Source of the DNA: Iodobacter violaceini
GTDB lineage: Bacteria > Pseudomonadota > Gammaproteobacteria > Burkholderiales > Chitinibacteraceae
NCBI RefSeq assembly: GCF_011601265.1
Contig: NZ_JAAOLX010000002.1
Coordinates: 372,001 to 436,000 of the forward strand
DNA length: 64,000 nucleotides
Direction of reading: 5' to 3'
Below the pieces are notes generated by a model. The model worked only from the letters and a program-made list of their open reading frames with translations, did not search any database and was not told the origin of the DNA. Each line of letters starts with the position of its first letter. Within the stretch, counting starts at the first letter, position 1. Position numbers and translations under genes: made by a program. Below, one piece after another: positions 9,459 to 19,057 of the stretch.

Positions 9459-10658
9459 ATGCTTAATCATGCTCAACGCGACTTAGTCCGCGCCACCGCC
9501 CCTGTCCTCAAACAACACGGTATTGCGCTCACCACGCATTTTTATGCACGGATGTTTCAGCACAATCCGGAGCTGAAACAAATTTTCAACGAAGGCAATC
9601 AGCAGTCAGGCGCCCAGCAGCAGGCTCTCGCCATGGCGGTAGCGGCCTACGCTGAACATATCGACAACCCTGGCGTGCTCGCCCCGGTGCTCACCCATAT
9701 CGCAAACAAACACATCAGCCTTGGCATCCGCCCGGAGCACTACCCGATTGTGGGCCACCATTTGCTGGCATCTGTCCGTGAAGTATTGGGGGCTGCCGCT
9801 ACTGATGAATTAATCGCCGCATGGGCTGCCGCATACGGGCAACTGGCGGATGTCTTGATTGCCGAAGAAGCGCAGCTTTATGCTGCAGCCGCTTTAAAAC
9901 AAGGGGGCTGGACTGGCTGGCGTGGTTTTGTGGTAGCCAAAAAAGAGCAGGAAAGCAGCGAAATCACCTCATTCTATTTACGCCCTGCTGATGGTGGCTG
10001 CGTGCCCGATTACACACCAGGACAATATATTTCGGTAAGGATGTTTGTGCCGGAATGGAATCTGATGCAGCCGCGCCAATACAGCTTGTCTGATGCGCCG
10101 GGCAACGACTACCTGCGTATATCCGTCAAACGTGAGCAAACCGGCAATCTCATTGGCCAGGTGTCTAATCTGCTTCACAACAGGGTAAAAGTTGGCGATG
10201 TGATCGATCTGGCCCCGCCAGCGGGTGATTTTGTACTGCATCAGGATCGCACAAGCCCGGTGGTGTTAATCAGCGGCGGCGTGGGCATTACCCCAATGAT
10301 GGCTATGCTGAAACACTTGGTTAAAACCGGCAGCGACAGAGCGATACGCTTTGTACACGGCTGCCGCAATGGTGACGTACATGCGTTTAAACAGGTGGTA
10401 AATCAGCTGGCAGCGCAAGAATCCAGCATTGAAAAAACGGTGTTTTATGACGAAGCCTGCCCGAAGCACAGCCACGATCACCTGGGCCATGTGGATCTGG
10501 CTAGAATCGCAGAAAAGGTGATTTTGCCCGACGCCGATTACTACCTCTGCGGCCCGCTGGCCTTTATGCAAGCCCAGATCAAATCATTGCAAACCATGGG
10601 GGTAAGTACGGAGCGGATTCATGCGGAAGCATTTGGGACTGGGGGTGTTGCAGCTTAG
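9459..10658 (+). CDS. hmp: Flavohaemoglobin (nitric oxide dioxygenase)
   Basis: A 399-residue cytoplasmic enzyme that oxidises NO to nitrate using O2 and NAD(P)H. The globin domain spans residues 1-140 with the proximal-His region ANKHISLGI. A ferredoxin-reductase FAD domain (RQYSLSDAP near residue 207) and an NAD-binding domain (SGGVGITPMMAML near 272, CGPLAFM near 367) follow. Length and order match Hmp. It is monocistronic, 214 bases from the divergent DUF5666 gene. Regulation by NO is expected for the family, but no clear NsrR or NorR site could be assigned. Confidence 0.95.
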   Translation: MLNHAQRDLVRATAPVLKQHGIALTTHFYARMFQHNPELKQIFNEGNQQSGAQQQALAMAVAAYAEHIDNPGVLAPVLTHIANKHISLGIRPEHYPIVGHHLLASVREVLGAAATDELIAAWAAAYGQLADVLIAEEAQLYAAAALKQGGWTGWRGFVVAKKEQESSEITSFYLRPADGGCVPDYTPGQYISVRMFVPEWNLMQPRQYSLSDAPGNDYLRISVKREQTGNLIGQVSNLLHNRVKVGDVIDLAPPAGDFVLHQDRTSPVVLISGGVGITPMMAMLKHLVKTGSDRAIRFVHGCRNGDVHAFKQVVNQLAAQESSIEKTVFYDEACPKHSHDHLGHVDLARIAEKVILPDADYYLCGPLAFMQAQIKSLQTMGVSTERIHAEAFGTGGVAA

Positions 10659-10698
10659 GGCGGGTGCAACCCCGGCTCTATCAACTTACGGAGAGCTT

Positions 10699-10842
10699 GT
10701 AGCTTAGGTTAGCAGCCTGCGTGCGAGGTTTGCCTCGCTCAGCGATCTATCGCGTAACCCAACATTCTTTTGCCTATAAATGTTGGGTTACGCTGGCTTG
10801 TCCGCCCTTAAACAGGCGAATAAACCAGCTAACCCAACCTAC
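10699..10842. repeat. Nested palindromic intergenic element (MITE-like)
   Basis: The inner arms GCGTAACCCAACATT (10752-10766) and AATGTTGGGTTACGC (10779-10793) are perfect 15-bp complements. The outer arms GTAGCTTAGGTTAGC (10699-10713) and GCTAACCCAACCTAC (10828-10842) pair with two mismatches. The element fills most of the hmp-dnaB convergent gap and encodes no protein. The GTTGGGTTACGC type of sequence is a common dispersed intergenic repeat in proteobacteria. Confidence 0.65.
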
Positions 10843-10984
10843 AAAAACGTTATCTCCCGCAGGTTTTGCTTAAGTTGACAGGATTGGGTGCAACCCACCC
10901 TGCAAAAGATGCATACCAAACTTTAGGATGGCTCGGTTTTACAGGGTAAACAACGAGCGAGTGGCTGCCCACTCTGCTCACCAC

Positions 10985-12400
10985 TTATTCAAGATCACTC
11001 GACCAGCCATCCGGGCGAACCAAGGCGTTTTCGAAGCGGGAATGCTGGCCCACAAACACCAGCGGAATCTTGCCCACGGGGCCGTTACGGTGTTTACCGA
11101 TAATACATTCGGCAAGGCCTTTAAACTGACTGTCCGGGTTGTAGTATTCATCGCGGTACATAAATAAAATCAAATCCGCATCCTGCTCAATCGCGCCCGA
11201 TTCACGCAAGTCAGACATCATCGGGCGCTTATCGGTACGCTGCTCCACAGAACGGGAAAGCTGCGAGAGCGCAATAATCGGCACTTTCAGCTCTTTAGCC
11301 AGTGATTTCAAGCCACGGGAAATTTCACCCAGCTCGGTCGCGCGGTTCTGGTCTTTTGCGCCTGCCCGCCCTGCCATCAATTGTAAGTAATCGATCACGA
11401 TCAGGCCCAGCTGGCCGCCGCATTGCCGTGCTAAGCGCCGCGCCTTGGTGCGGATATCCAGAGCAGTTAATGAGCCGGTTTCTTCAATAAAAATCGGCGC
11501 TTCATTCATACGGCCCACCGCGTGAGTCAGACGCACCCAATCTTCATCTTCAAAGCGGCCGGTTTTTAGCTTATGCAGATCGATGCGCCCAATCGAACCC
11601 ACCATACGCATACCCAGCTGAGTTGCGCCCATTTCCATGGAGAAAATCGCCACCGGCAGCTTCAGCTCAATCCCAACGTGCTCGGCAATATTCACCGAAA
11701 ACGCCGTTTTACCCATGGAAGGACGGCCTGCCACAATAATTAAATCGCCAGCCTGCATGCCCGAAGTCATCCGATCCAGATCCAAAAACCCAGTTGCCAC
11801 ACCAGTGACTTCAGATGGATTATCTTGCTGGAACAGATGATCGATGCGCTCAACAATTTCTTTTAAAATCGGCGGCATGCCGATAAAGCCTTTCTGGCCG
11901 CGGGACGATTGCTCGGCAATCTGAAACACGGCCGATTCGGCCTGATCGAGCAGCTCGGAAGCTTCACGCCCGCTGGGGCTGTAAGCAGCATCGGCAATAT
12001 CGGTGGCCACAGATGCAAGCTGGCGCATCACTGATTTTTCGCGGACAATCTCACCATATCGGCGGATATTGGCCGCTGAAGGCGTGTTTTGCACCAAAGA
12101 GCCCAAATAAGCCAGGCCCCCTACGTAAGATAACTCTTCATGAGTATCGAGCGCTTCGGCCACGGTAATTACGTCGGCGGGCCGGCCTAATTCAACCAGC
12201 TTAGCGATTACGGCAAAGATACGGCGGTGATCATCACGGTAGAAATCGGCTTCAAATAAGGTATCCGCAATTTTGTCAAAAGAGCTGTTATCCAGCATCA
12301 GGCCACCAAGCACAGATTGCTCAGCCTCAACCGAATGCGGTGGCATGCGGATGTTTTCAAGTTGCGTCATGGAGTGGTCGGGGTTACGATGCTCGGTCAT
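10985..12400 (-). CDS. dnaB: Replicative DNA helicase DnaB
   Basis: A 471-residue hexameric helicase that unwinds DNA ahead of the replication fork. The N-terminal helical domain starts at PPHSVEAEQSVLGGLML (about residues 20-36) and the RecA-like domain carries Walker A GRPSMGKTAF at 225-234, a Walker B-type block LIVIDYLQLM and the conserved RESGAIEQDADLILFMYR block. No intein is present. ATG 12400 is used; ATG 12370 (MTQLEN) is an alternative. It is divergent from ratA across about 100 bases that must hold both promoters. Confidence 0.97.
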   Translation of the reverse strand: MTEHRNPDHSMTQLENIRMPPHSVEAEQSVLGGLMLDNSSFDKIADTLFEADFYRDDHRRIFAVIAKLVELGRPADVITVAEALDTHEELSYVGGLAYLGSLVQNTPSAANIRRYGEIVREKSVMRQLASVATDIADAAYSPSGREASELLDQAESAVFQIAEQSSRGQKGFIGMPPILKEIVERIDHLFQQDNPSEVTGVATGFLDLDRMTSGMQAGDLIIVAGRPSMGKTAFSVNIAEHVGIELKLPVAIFSMEMGATQLGMRMVGSIGRIDLHKLKTGRFEDEDWVRLTHAVGRMNEAPIFIEETGSLTALDIRTKARRLARQCGGQLGLIVIDYLQLMAGRAGAKDQNRATELGEISRGLKSLAKELKVPIIALSQLSRSVEQRTDKRPMMSDLRESGAIEQDADLILFMYRDEYYNPDSQFKGLAECIIGKHRNGPVGKIPLVFVGQHSRFENALVRPDGWSSDLE

Positions 12401-12502
12401 TTTTTTACATCTGGTGTGCTTGCTGGAAGTCCGGCATTTTACGCTACAAACTATCGATTGCGGCGGATAGAAATCAGTCCGGCCGCCCTATAAAGAAACC
12501 CT

Positions 12503-12931
12503 ATGCAGTCTATTCGTAAAACCGTATTGGTGACGCACTCAGCAGATCAAATGTTTGATCTGGTTGATCGCGTTGAAAACTACCCGCAGTTTCTGCCATG
12601 GTGCGGCGGCATTGAGATACATGAGCGCAGCGAAACCATTTTAGATGTCACGGTAAAAATCGAGTTTCTGAAGGTAAAAACTTTTTTTCGCACCCGTGAT
12701 ATCAAATCAAAGCATCTGATCGATATGCAATTTGTGGATGGCCCGTTTAAGGCCCTGCATGGCGTGTGGCGTTTTATTCCGCTGATGGAAGACGCATGTA
12801 AAGTTGAATTTGAGCTGGATTACGAGTTTTCCAGCCGCAGCTTAGAAATGATTATTGGCCCGGTATTTAATAAAATCACCAGCACCTTTGTAGATGCTTT
12901 TATTAAACAAGCCGATAAAATTCATCCTTAA
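12503..12931 (+). CDS. ratA: RatA family protein (COQ10/START domain)
   Basis: The 142-residue protein has the single-domain START/COQ10 fold: an N-terminal strand (IRKTVLVTHSADQMFDLVDRVENYPQ overall, residues 3-28), FLPWCGGIEI and the C-terminal helix around residues 118-138. Homologues bind hydrophobic ligands such as ubiquinone, and E. coli RatA was reported to block ribosome subunit association. It is followed 17 bases later by rnfH, the same pair order as in many proteobacteria. Confidence 0.9.
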   Translation: MQSIRKTVLVTHSADQMFDLVDRVENYPQFLPWCGGIEIHERSETILDVTVKIEFLKVKTFFRTRDIKSKHLIDMQFVDGPFKALHGVWRFIPLMEDACKVEFELDYEFSSRSLEMIIGPVFNKITSTFVDAFIKQADKIHP

Positions 12932-12948
12932 AAATTCTCTGAGCCACC

Positions 12949-13257
12949 ATGAGTACATTAATCAATGTGGAAGTCGTTTATGCCACACCTGCACTGCAAA
13001 AGCTGATTGCTATTAAAGTGGCGGCCGGCACCACCGCTGAACAAGCCATTTTGCAATCAGGTATTTTAGATTTTTTCCCGGAAATTGATTTATCGGGCAA
13101 TAAAATCGGCATTTTTTCCAAGGCTTGCAAAGCAGATACCGTTTTGCGCGAAAAAGACAGGGTTGAGATTTACCGCGCACTGCTGGCAGACCCTAAGGAA
13201 GTACGCAGGCAGCGCGCGCTGGAAGGTAAAGTAACAAAAAAGGGCGGCGCAGGATAA
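12949..13257 (+). CDS. rnfH: RnfH family (UPF0125) protein
   Basis: A 102-residue beta-grasp protein with the family opening INVEVVYATPALQKLI and the end block VEIYRALLADPKEVRRQRA. The ubiquitin-like fold suggests a protein-partner role; it is called RatB in E. coli and RnfH where it lies by rnf genes. It forms an operon with ratA and converges on the hybrid kinase gene. Confidence 0.9.
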   Translation: MSTLINVEVVYATPALQKLIAIKVAAGTTAEQAILQSGILDFFPEIDLSGNKIGIFSKACKADTVLREKDRVEIYRALLADPKEVRRQRALEGKVTKKGGAG

Positions 13258-13269
13258 GCCGGCCGCCTG

Positions 13270-16200
13270 CTAGGACACCGCGATACTTGAGCTCATTCTT
13301 TGCAAGATAGGCAAAGCATCGCCAAAATTGAATTTCTCCAGCGCAATTCTAAATGCAGCAAACTCTGCCGGATCAAAGAAATCGGCCATCGCATCCCCAT
13401 ATTTGCCCATGACGGTAAGGGCTTCCGCGTCCATATCCATCAATAAACGCTCAAGCCAGGAAAGCAAATTTTGTAATTCTTTGGCGGGCATTCTGCCTGA
13501 GGGTGCGGGCGCATTGGCAAAGGGGTCTTCGCCATTAATATAATCATTGACCTCACGCATCAGCACGCTCAGATGTTTTTCGAGCAAGAGCAAATCTTCT
13601 CTCACCTCATTCAAGCCACCGCCGTGCGAAATAGCCGATTCAATCCGCCCTGCAATTTCTGAAACCCTGGTTCCGCCCAGTGTTGCACTAAGCCCTTTCA
13701 AGGTATGAGAAAAACGTAAAGCAGGCTCCAGCTCATTAGCAAGCAATGCGGCATGCGTTCTTTGCACACAATCGGCTTCACTACCGCAAAACTGCTTCAG
13801 CATCCGTAAATAAAGTGAAGGATTATTCAGCACATACCCCAGCCCTACTTTTACATCCAGCTCCTGCCTGCCAGCCGGGGTTGCAGGTGCTGGCGTGATG
13901 GCCGGAGCGACTGGTTGCGATAAGGGAGGTGGCGCAAACGCTGCAGGTGCAGGCACTGGCTCAGGTGCAGTCTGCAGAGGTGGCGTAATTTCTGCTGATG
14001 CGGCACTGGCCTTTACGGGCTTGGGCTTGCCATCAGGCCTTGTAACCCGCCAGTGTTTCAGGCATTCAAAAAACTGAATCGGGTCTATCGGTTTTGAAAC
14101 ATGGTCATTCATACCCAGATCAAGGCAGCGGGCGCGCTCTTCCACCATGGCATGGGCCGTCATGGCAATCAGCGGGATATGGCTGTAGCGGGCATCAGCA
14201 CGAATATGCTTTGATGCTTCATAGCCATCCATTACCGGCATTTGCATATCCATTAAAATGGCATCGAAGTGTATGTCGCCCATAAACTCCAGCTTTTCCA
14301 GCGCTTCTTTACCATGGTTAGCCACCACCACATCCACGCCTACCGAGCTAAGCAATTCGGTAGCAATTTGCTGATTAATCGGGTTATCTTCGGTGAGTAA
14401 TACCCTCATCCCTTTCAGCCCGGCTTCTTCCTCATCCTGCGGCGTAGTCTGTGCTTCAGATACGTCATCATTATCAAAAATAGAAACCAGACAATCCGTT
14501 AAAGAAGAGGCATTTACCGGCTTGGTTAAAATGGCACTGATATTTAAGCTTTGAGCCTGAATATATATATCTTCGCGATCAAATGCAGTCACGATCACCA
14601 TCTTAGGCGTGTCATCGGGCAGCATCTCCTGAATTTTTTTGGCGGCCTGAGCGCCATCCATAATTGGCATTTGCCAATCCAGTAATACCAGACCAAACGG
14701 ATCACCCCGCTGATGGGCTGCACTGCATAATTCCACCGCCCCCTGCCCTGAGCCCACATGCTCTATACGTACCGAAAACCGTTTTAAAACTTCAATAATC
14801 GCAAGCCGCGCGTGTTCATGATCATCCACCACCAGCACGCGCATATTATTGATTTCTGCAGGAATAGCGCGTGTTCTGATTTCTTTATGCTCTACACCAA
14901 ACCAGGCAGTAAATACAAACTGACTGCCTGTACCACTCTCGCTCTCGGCCCAAATACGCCCGCCCATCAACTCAACCAGTCTTTTACTAATTGAAAGCCC
15001 CAGCCCTGTACCTCCAAATTTGCGGGTGGTACTGCTGTCGGCCTGGGTAAATGGCATAAATAATTTACCCAGCTGCTCCTGGGTCATACCAATACCGGTG
15101 TCTCTGACTCTGAATTCTAACTGCGTTTGCTCATGGTTTTTTTCCATGCAGCTAATGGTGATTTCAACTTCGCCTGTTTCAGTAAATTTCACCGCATTAT
15201 TGACTAAATTAATCATAATCTGGCTTAGTCTTAATGAATCCCCCAGCAGGCAGGGCGGTACATCAACCGGATTATGAATAACGAATTCCAAACCTTTTTC
15301 AAATACTTTCTGAGTGGTTACTGTGCATACATTATTGAGCACCGTTTCTAAATCAAACGGGGCAATTTCAATATTTAATTTACCCGCTTCAATTTTAGAA
15401 AAATCGAGGATATCGTTAATAATCCCCAATAAAGATGTACCTGCATGATGTATTTTAGAAAGGTAATCACGCTGCTTCGGTGGCATTTCTGCTTTTAATG
15501 CCAGATGAGACAAACCAATCACCGCATTCATTGGCGTGCGAATTTCATGGCTCATATTAGCCAGAAAACTCGATTTAACATTGGCGGCTTCTTCTGCCTT
15601 GGTTTTAGCCAATTGCAGCTCTTGCTCCACAATTTTGCGCTGGCTGATATCCCGCGCAAACAAAGTACCACTGCAATGCCCGTCCATACTTAAAACGGTC
15701 ATTCCCACTTCAATAGGCAGCAGGCTGCCCGAACGGTTTCTTGCGAGTAACTCCCAGAATCTTGCGGTGGTAATCCGGGAGGTAACTTCACTTAATCCCC
15801 GCTCCAGCACCAGGGGCAAATCACCATCCCCTTCAATATGAATCAGGCTTTGCAGCTTTAAACCCACCACTTCGGCAGCAGCAAAACCGAAAGTCAGCTC
15901 TGCGGCACGGTTCCAGTCTGTAACACAGCAATCCTTATCTAGCAAAATAACGGCAATCGGCGCACCTTCAATCACCGCCTTTGATTGCATCTCACTTTGC
16001 TGCAATGCCATGGCACGGCGGTCTACCTCCTGCTCCAGCCCCTGCTTATGTGCGGCCAGCTCAGCATTACTCACCGTGAGCACAGACATCAGCTCATCAC
16101 GGGTTTGCTCATTAATAATGTTTTTAACCTGCAAGATCGCATCAGTATCCTGATGATCAATCCGGAAGGCCAGCTGTACAGCCCCATCCGATAAAGTATT

Positions 16201-16470
16201 CTGAACATCAAAAAAGGCAGAGAGCGAATGCTTCGCCCATCCGCCTTCAGACTGCACCAAAAAGCACAGTGCATCCCCATCCACCCCTACCGGCAAGAGG
16301 TGATTCAGGGTTGACTGCCGGACAAACTGACAAAGCGAGTAAAACCCCGTCAGCAGAAAATCGCTGCGCATCCGGTTAAGTTTTAAACACCCCAAAGCCC
16401 GGCGCAATTTATCGCGGGCAATAAAAACGCCTTCTTCGGATCGCAGATCCAACACGCCAAGTTCAGTCAT
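13270..16470 (-). CDS. Hybrid sensor histidine kinase of the stressosome operon (PAS-HisKA-HATPase-REC-REC-Hpt)
   Basis: This 1066-residue protein appears soluble, with no clear membrane segment. In order: an N-terminal region (1-120) with weak likeness to a degenerate RsbT-type ATPase, a coiled coil near 125-165, a PAS domain (about 165-280), HisKA with H308 in [10 protein letters not shown], an HATPase domain with DTGIGM and [21 protein letters not shown]1 with D598, REC2 with D741, a Pro/Ala linker, and an Hpt domain with H922 in SHTLKG. The start is placed at 16470 because its ATG overlaps the rsbX stop as ATGA, indicating translational coupling. It is therefore the likely output or partner of the stressosome; the final receiver is not encoded nearby. 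Confidence 0.9.
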   Translation of the reverse strand: MTELGVLDLRSEEGVFIARDKLRRALGCLKLNRMRSDFLLTGFYSLCQFVRQSTLNHLLPVGVDGDALCFLVQSEGGWAKHSLSAFFDVQNTLSDGAVQLAFRIDHQDTDAILQVKNIINEQTRDELMSVLTVSNAELAAHKQGLEQEVDRRAMALQQSEMQSKAVIEGAPIAVILLDKDCCVTDWNRAAELTFGFAAAEVVGLKLQSLIHIEGDGDLPLVLERGLSEVTSRITTARFWELLARNRSGSLLPIEVGMTVLSMDGHCSGTLFARDISQRKIVEQELQLAKTKAEEAANVKSSFLANMSHEIRTPMNAVIGLSHLALKAEMPPKQRDYLSKIHHAGTSLLGIINDILDFSKIEAGKLNIEIAPFDLETVLNNVCTVTTQKVFEKGLEFVIHNPVDVPPCLLGDSLRLSQIMINLVNNAVKFTETGEVEITISCMEKNHEQTQLEFRVRDTGIGMTQEQLGKLFMPFTQADSSTTRKFGGTGLGLSISKRLVELMGGRIWAESESGTGSQFVFTAWFGVEHKEIRTRAIPAEINNMRVLVVDDHEHARLAIIEVLKRFSVRIEHVGSGQGAVELCSAAHQRGDPFGLVLLDWQMPIMDGAQAAKKIQEMLPDDTPKMVIVTAFDREDIYIQAQSLNISAILTKPVNASSLTDCLVSIFDNDDVSEAQTTPQDEEEAGLKGMRVLLTEDNPINQQIATELLSSVGVDVVVANHGKEALEKLEFMGDIHFDAILMDMQMPVMDGYEASKHIRADARYSHIPLIAMTAHAMVEERARCLDLGMNDHVSKPIDPIQFFECLKHWRVTRPDGKPKPVKASAASAEITPPLQTAPEPVPAPAAFAPPPLSQPVAPAITPAPATPAGRQELDVKVGLGYVLNNPSLYLRMLKQFCGSEADCVQRTHAALLANELEPALRFSHTLKGLSATLGGTRVSEIAGRIESAISHGGGLNEVREDLLLLEKHLSVLMREVNDYINGEDPFANAPAPSGRMPAKELQNLLSWLERLLMDMDAEALTVMGKYGDAMADFFDPAEFAAFRIALEKFNFGDALPILQRMSSSIAVS

Positions 16471-17045
16471 AATGTGCACTTTATAGCCAGGCAAGTGGCA
16501 TCGTCGTAAAGCTTTCCAAAACGGCTTAGCAAATTTGAAACCATTTGGTTCAGGGTATTTCTGCGCTCACGCAAAATATCATCCGCAGCAATATGCTCCT
16601 GTATGCCATCCGTCGCCAGAACAAAAACATCATCACTTTTAAAACTGAATGTCTCAATTCTTATACTGCGTAAAATAATACCCAAAGTGCCCGCCTGCGC
16701 CGGAAAAGTAAAACAATCTTTTCCCAACTTACGCATCACGGTATTGCCAATGGTAATGCACTGCGCATTGCCATCATCCCCCAAAAAAGCCATCGTAATG
16801 GCCGTACCGCGCGATCCCCGGATATGCTCATGCAAAGATTTAAGCATCCATTCGATATCTTCGCTGCTATTTTCTTCCAGCCACTGCTCGCAAAGCCTTG
16901 CCAGCTCATGCGCCTCAGGGCCATGCCCCAGCACATCCAGAATACCAACCAGTACGCCATGCTCCATTTGTTTAATAAAAGTGCCATCACCACACACTAC
17001 TTCGCCATAGCAAGGACGCAAACAACGTGCATATTCAAAGTGCAT
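16467..17045 (-). CDS. rsbX: RsbX-like PP2C serine phosphatase
   Basis: A 192-residue SpoIIE/PP2C-type phosphatase. Metal-binding acidic motifs are visible as VVCGDGTF near residue 16, [14 protein letters not shown] near 37 and [15 protein letters not shown] near 139, ending [10 protein letters not shown]. In stressosome systems RsbX removes phosphate from RsbS and RsbR to reset the complex. It starts 3 bases after rsbT and its stop overlaps the start of the hybrid kinase. The call rests on both motif and operon position. Confidence 0.88.
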   Translation of the reverse strand: MHFEYARCLRPCYGEVVCGDGTFIKQMEHGVLVGILDVLGHGPEAHELARLCEQWLEENSSEDIEWMLKSLHEHIRGSRGTAITMAFLGDDGNAQCITIGNTVMRKLGKDCFTFPAQAGTLGIILRSIRIETFSFKSDDVFVLATDGIQEHIAADDILRERRNTLNQMVSNLLSRFGKLYDDATCLAIKCTL

Positions 17046-17048
17046 GGC

Positions 17049-17453
17049 TTAGTTCTTCCATTTGCGAAACAGGACCCGGGTTCCTATTTCTGGCTCTGAG
17101 CTAATCTCAAACTCATCTGCTAAACGACGCGTTCCCGGCAAACCCAGCCCCAATGTGCCCTTGGTACTGTAGTGCTCAGACATGGCGAGCTCCAGGTCTT
17201 TTATACCAGGCCCCCGATCTTCGGCCTTCACCTCCAGCCCTTCATGATTTTTGATCACCACCCAAGAAAAAGACATCACCCCTTCGCCTGCATATTTCAC
17301 AATATTAGTAGCCAGCTCAGATGCACCCGTTGTTATTTCTGTGATCGCCACAGGCGAAAAACCACATTGCTTGGCTAAAGAAAATGTGTACGCCACCAAC
17401 ATCGCCACATCAGCATCATTGCGGATTTTTCGCCAGACCGTTGCCATTTCCAT
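17049..17453 (-). CDS. rsbT: RsbT-like switch serine kinase (GHKL fold)
   Basis: The 134-residue protein matches the usual RsbT length. It has the N-box ELATNIVKYAG, the G1 box AEDRGPGIKDL and the G2 box TLGLGLPGTRRLADEFE. In known stressosomes RsbT phosphorylates STAS-domain serines and threonines of RsbS and RsbR and is then released to act on a partner. ATG 17453 is chosen because it lies 1 base after the rsbS stop and gives the family length; ATG 17465 would overlap rsbS by 11 bases. Confidence 0.9.
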   Translation of the reverse strand: MEMATVWRKIRNDADVAMLVAYTFSLAKQCGFSPVAITEITTGASELATNIVKYAGEGVMSFSWVVIKNHEGLEVKAEDRGPGIKDLELAMSEHYSTKGTLGLGLPGTRRLADEFEISSEPEIGTRVLFRKWKN

Positions 17454-17454
17454 G

Positions 17455-17823
17455 CTAGGTTTCATGAAGTAAGTCCAGTGCTTGCCTGATAGTCTGGCAG
17501 CCACGCAACGCTGATAAATCGCTGTCTAACGCTGCTAAACCGGCAATGACGCCAGGCCGGAAACCAATAAATACTGTTTTTGCCCCCATTATTTTCAGCA
17601 TTTGCGTTAAATCCACCAAGGCTGCAAATCCGTCCACGTCCAGCGCGTCGACTTCGGATAAATCAAGCATGACCCCTTTTGCAGCCATTTTCGTGACCTG
17701 TTGCAATAATTTACTTTGCAGCGCGATCATCGTAGCGGGCCGCAAATCACTTTGCACGCAAGCAAGCAAAGCATCTTCAACAACAGAAATCGCAACTCCT
17801 CCCCCGGATTCACGCTCATCCAT
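17455..17823 (-). CDS. rsbS: RsbS-like STAS-domain scaffold with altered phospho-site
   Basis: A 122-residue stand-alone STAS protein between rsbR and rsbT, the position and size of RsbS. The core reads GVMLDLSEVDALDVDGFAAL and later LKIMGAKTVFIGFRPGV. Aligned without gaps to the Bacillus RsbS pattern IDSF ... MGAKVVLTG (from memory), the phospho-acceptor Ser59 position is V63, and the later Thr is I86. There is thus no hydroxyl residue where RsbT normally acts. It should still be able to form the stressosome core, but switching may rely on RsbR alone. Confidence 0.82.
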   Translation of the reverse strand: MDERESGGGVAISVVEDALLACVQSDLRPATMIALQSKLLQQVTKMAAKGVMLDLSEVDALDVDGFAALVDLTQMLKIMGAKTVFIGFRPGVIAGLAALDSDLSALRGCQTIRQALDLLHET

Positions 17824-17832
17824 TACTGCCCC

Positions 17833-18735
17833 CTAAACCTCATCAAGTCTTTTCATTCTGATGCCCACGCTCTTGAAGGCTTGTTCAAGGGCATCCCGTA
17901 ATGTGGCATGGGTAGTCATTCCTTCAATATCAATGCCAAGGTGCACAATGGTCTGGGCAATTGAAGGAGAGACACCTGATATCAGACTAGTACAGCCCAT
18001 CAGGCGTGTTGCCTTAGTAATTTTAATTAAATGATTAGCCACGCCTGAATCCACAATCGCCACGCCGGAAATATCCATAATAAATACGCGTGAACGGGTT
18101 TCAGCAATTTTTAATAAAATGGCCGCCATAATGTCCTGCGCCCGTTTTGAATCAATAATTCCCACCACAGGCAGCATTAAAATATCCTGCCAGATCATCG
18201 TCACAGGCGTAGACATTTCCATTAATGCGCGGCTTTGCTCATTAATTCTTTCATTGATCAAACGGCTATAGGTTTCAACCACAATGGTGGTATCCAGATG
18301 CAATAGCTTGGTAATTGCCGCGACTGCTTTACCGTATTCCTCGCTAAATAAACCACCGTCGTATAATTTTTTTGTAAACAGGACAAATGAGTAATTCATT
18401 CCTGCAAAATAGCTGGGTAAAGACAAACCAATCCGTGCATGTGTTTCGCCCAAACGGCGGCGATCTTCCATATACGAATCATCCAAATGCCCCGCAAAGA
18501 ATGTTTTCCAATAGGTAAGCTGGGCATTTTGTGCACGTTTCTTAACTTCATCATTCGCAAACAGCGTCTGATACTCTGGCAGCTCACGCATCCATTCATA
18601 AAAATGCGTAATGTACTCACCCATTCTGGGCACAACCAACGCGCCGTATTTACGAACCACTTCAAGATCAACTTCGTCAATATCATGCAAACGCATCACA
18701 TCTTTAATCGATGTCTGGCTGGTATGTTCATGCAT
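17833..18735 (-). CDS. rsbR: Globin-coupled RsbR-type stressosome sensor (protoglobin-STAS)
   Basis: The 300-residue protein has an N-terminal globin-coupled sensor domain (about residues 15-165) and a C-terminal STAS domain (about 185-297). The sensor holds the proximal-His signature GETHARIGLSLPSYF, with H99 the expected haem ligand. The STAS domain keeps serines at the two phospho-positions: S230 in AIVDSGVANHL and S253 in LISGVSPSIAQT. Haem-binding RsbR of this form is known from Vibrio, where it senses O2. The start is at 18735, since AAGGAG lies 7 bases upstream; upstream ATGs are too close to it. It is the first gene of the rsbRSTX-kinase operon. Confidence 0.9.
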   Translation of the reverse strand: MHEHTSQTSIKDVMRLHDIDEVDLEVVRKYGALVVPRMGEYITHFYEWMRELPEYQTLFANDEVKKRAQNAQLTYWKTFFAGHLDDSYMEDRRRLGETHARIGLSLPSYFAGMNYSFVLFTKKLYDGGLFSEEYGKAVAAITKLLHLDTTIVVETYSRLINERINEQSRALMEMSTPVTMIWQDILMLPVVGIIDSKRAQDIMAAILLKIAETRSRVFIMDISGVAIVDSGVANHLIKITKATRLMGCTSLISGVSPSIAQTIVHLGIDIEGMTTHATLRDALEQAFKSVGIRMKRLDEV

Positions 18736-19014
18736 ATTCATTCTCCTTCGCACCACTTAATACTGACAAAAAACCATGCTGGATAACAAAAACATGGCCA
18801 ACTTTTCTCAAGGTGTTTTCTGAAATCAAAAAAAGATAAAACTGCTGTCTTTCTAGATAGGCAGACGAAAGGACTTTAGCAATACATAAACTCAAACTTT
18901 CCAGATCTGGTGAATAATTACAGAGCAACGAAAGTTAGAAGAAAGCAATCAAACAACAAATCAAGTGGATGTAAGATAAAGAACGCAGGCAAAAAAGCAG
19001 ACCACAACAGACGA

Positions 19015-19042
19015 AAAAAAACCGCCTGAAGAGGCGGTTTTT
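19015..19042 (-). terminator. Rho-independent terminator after the DUF4124 gene
   Basis: AAAACCGCCT / AGGCGGTTTT stem with a 4-base loop; on the minus strand it ends in a run of six T. It lies 16 bases beyond the stop of the DUF4124 gene and separates that gene from the rsbR promoter region (18736-19014), which holds no gene. Confidence 0.85.
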
Positions 19043-19057
19043 GGGGGGGCTTACAGA

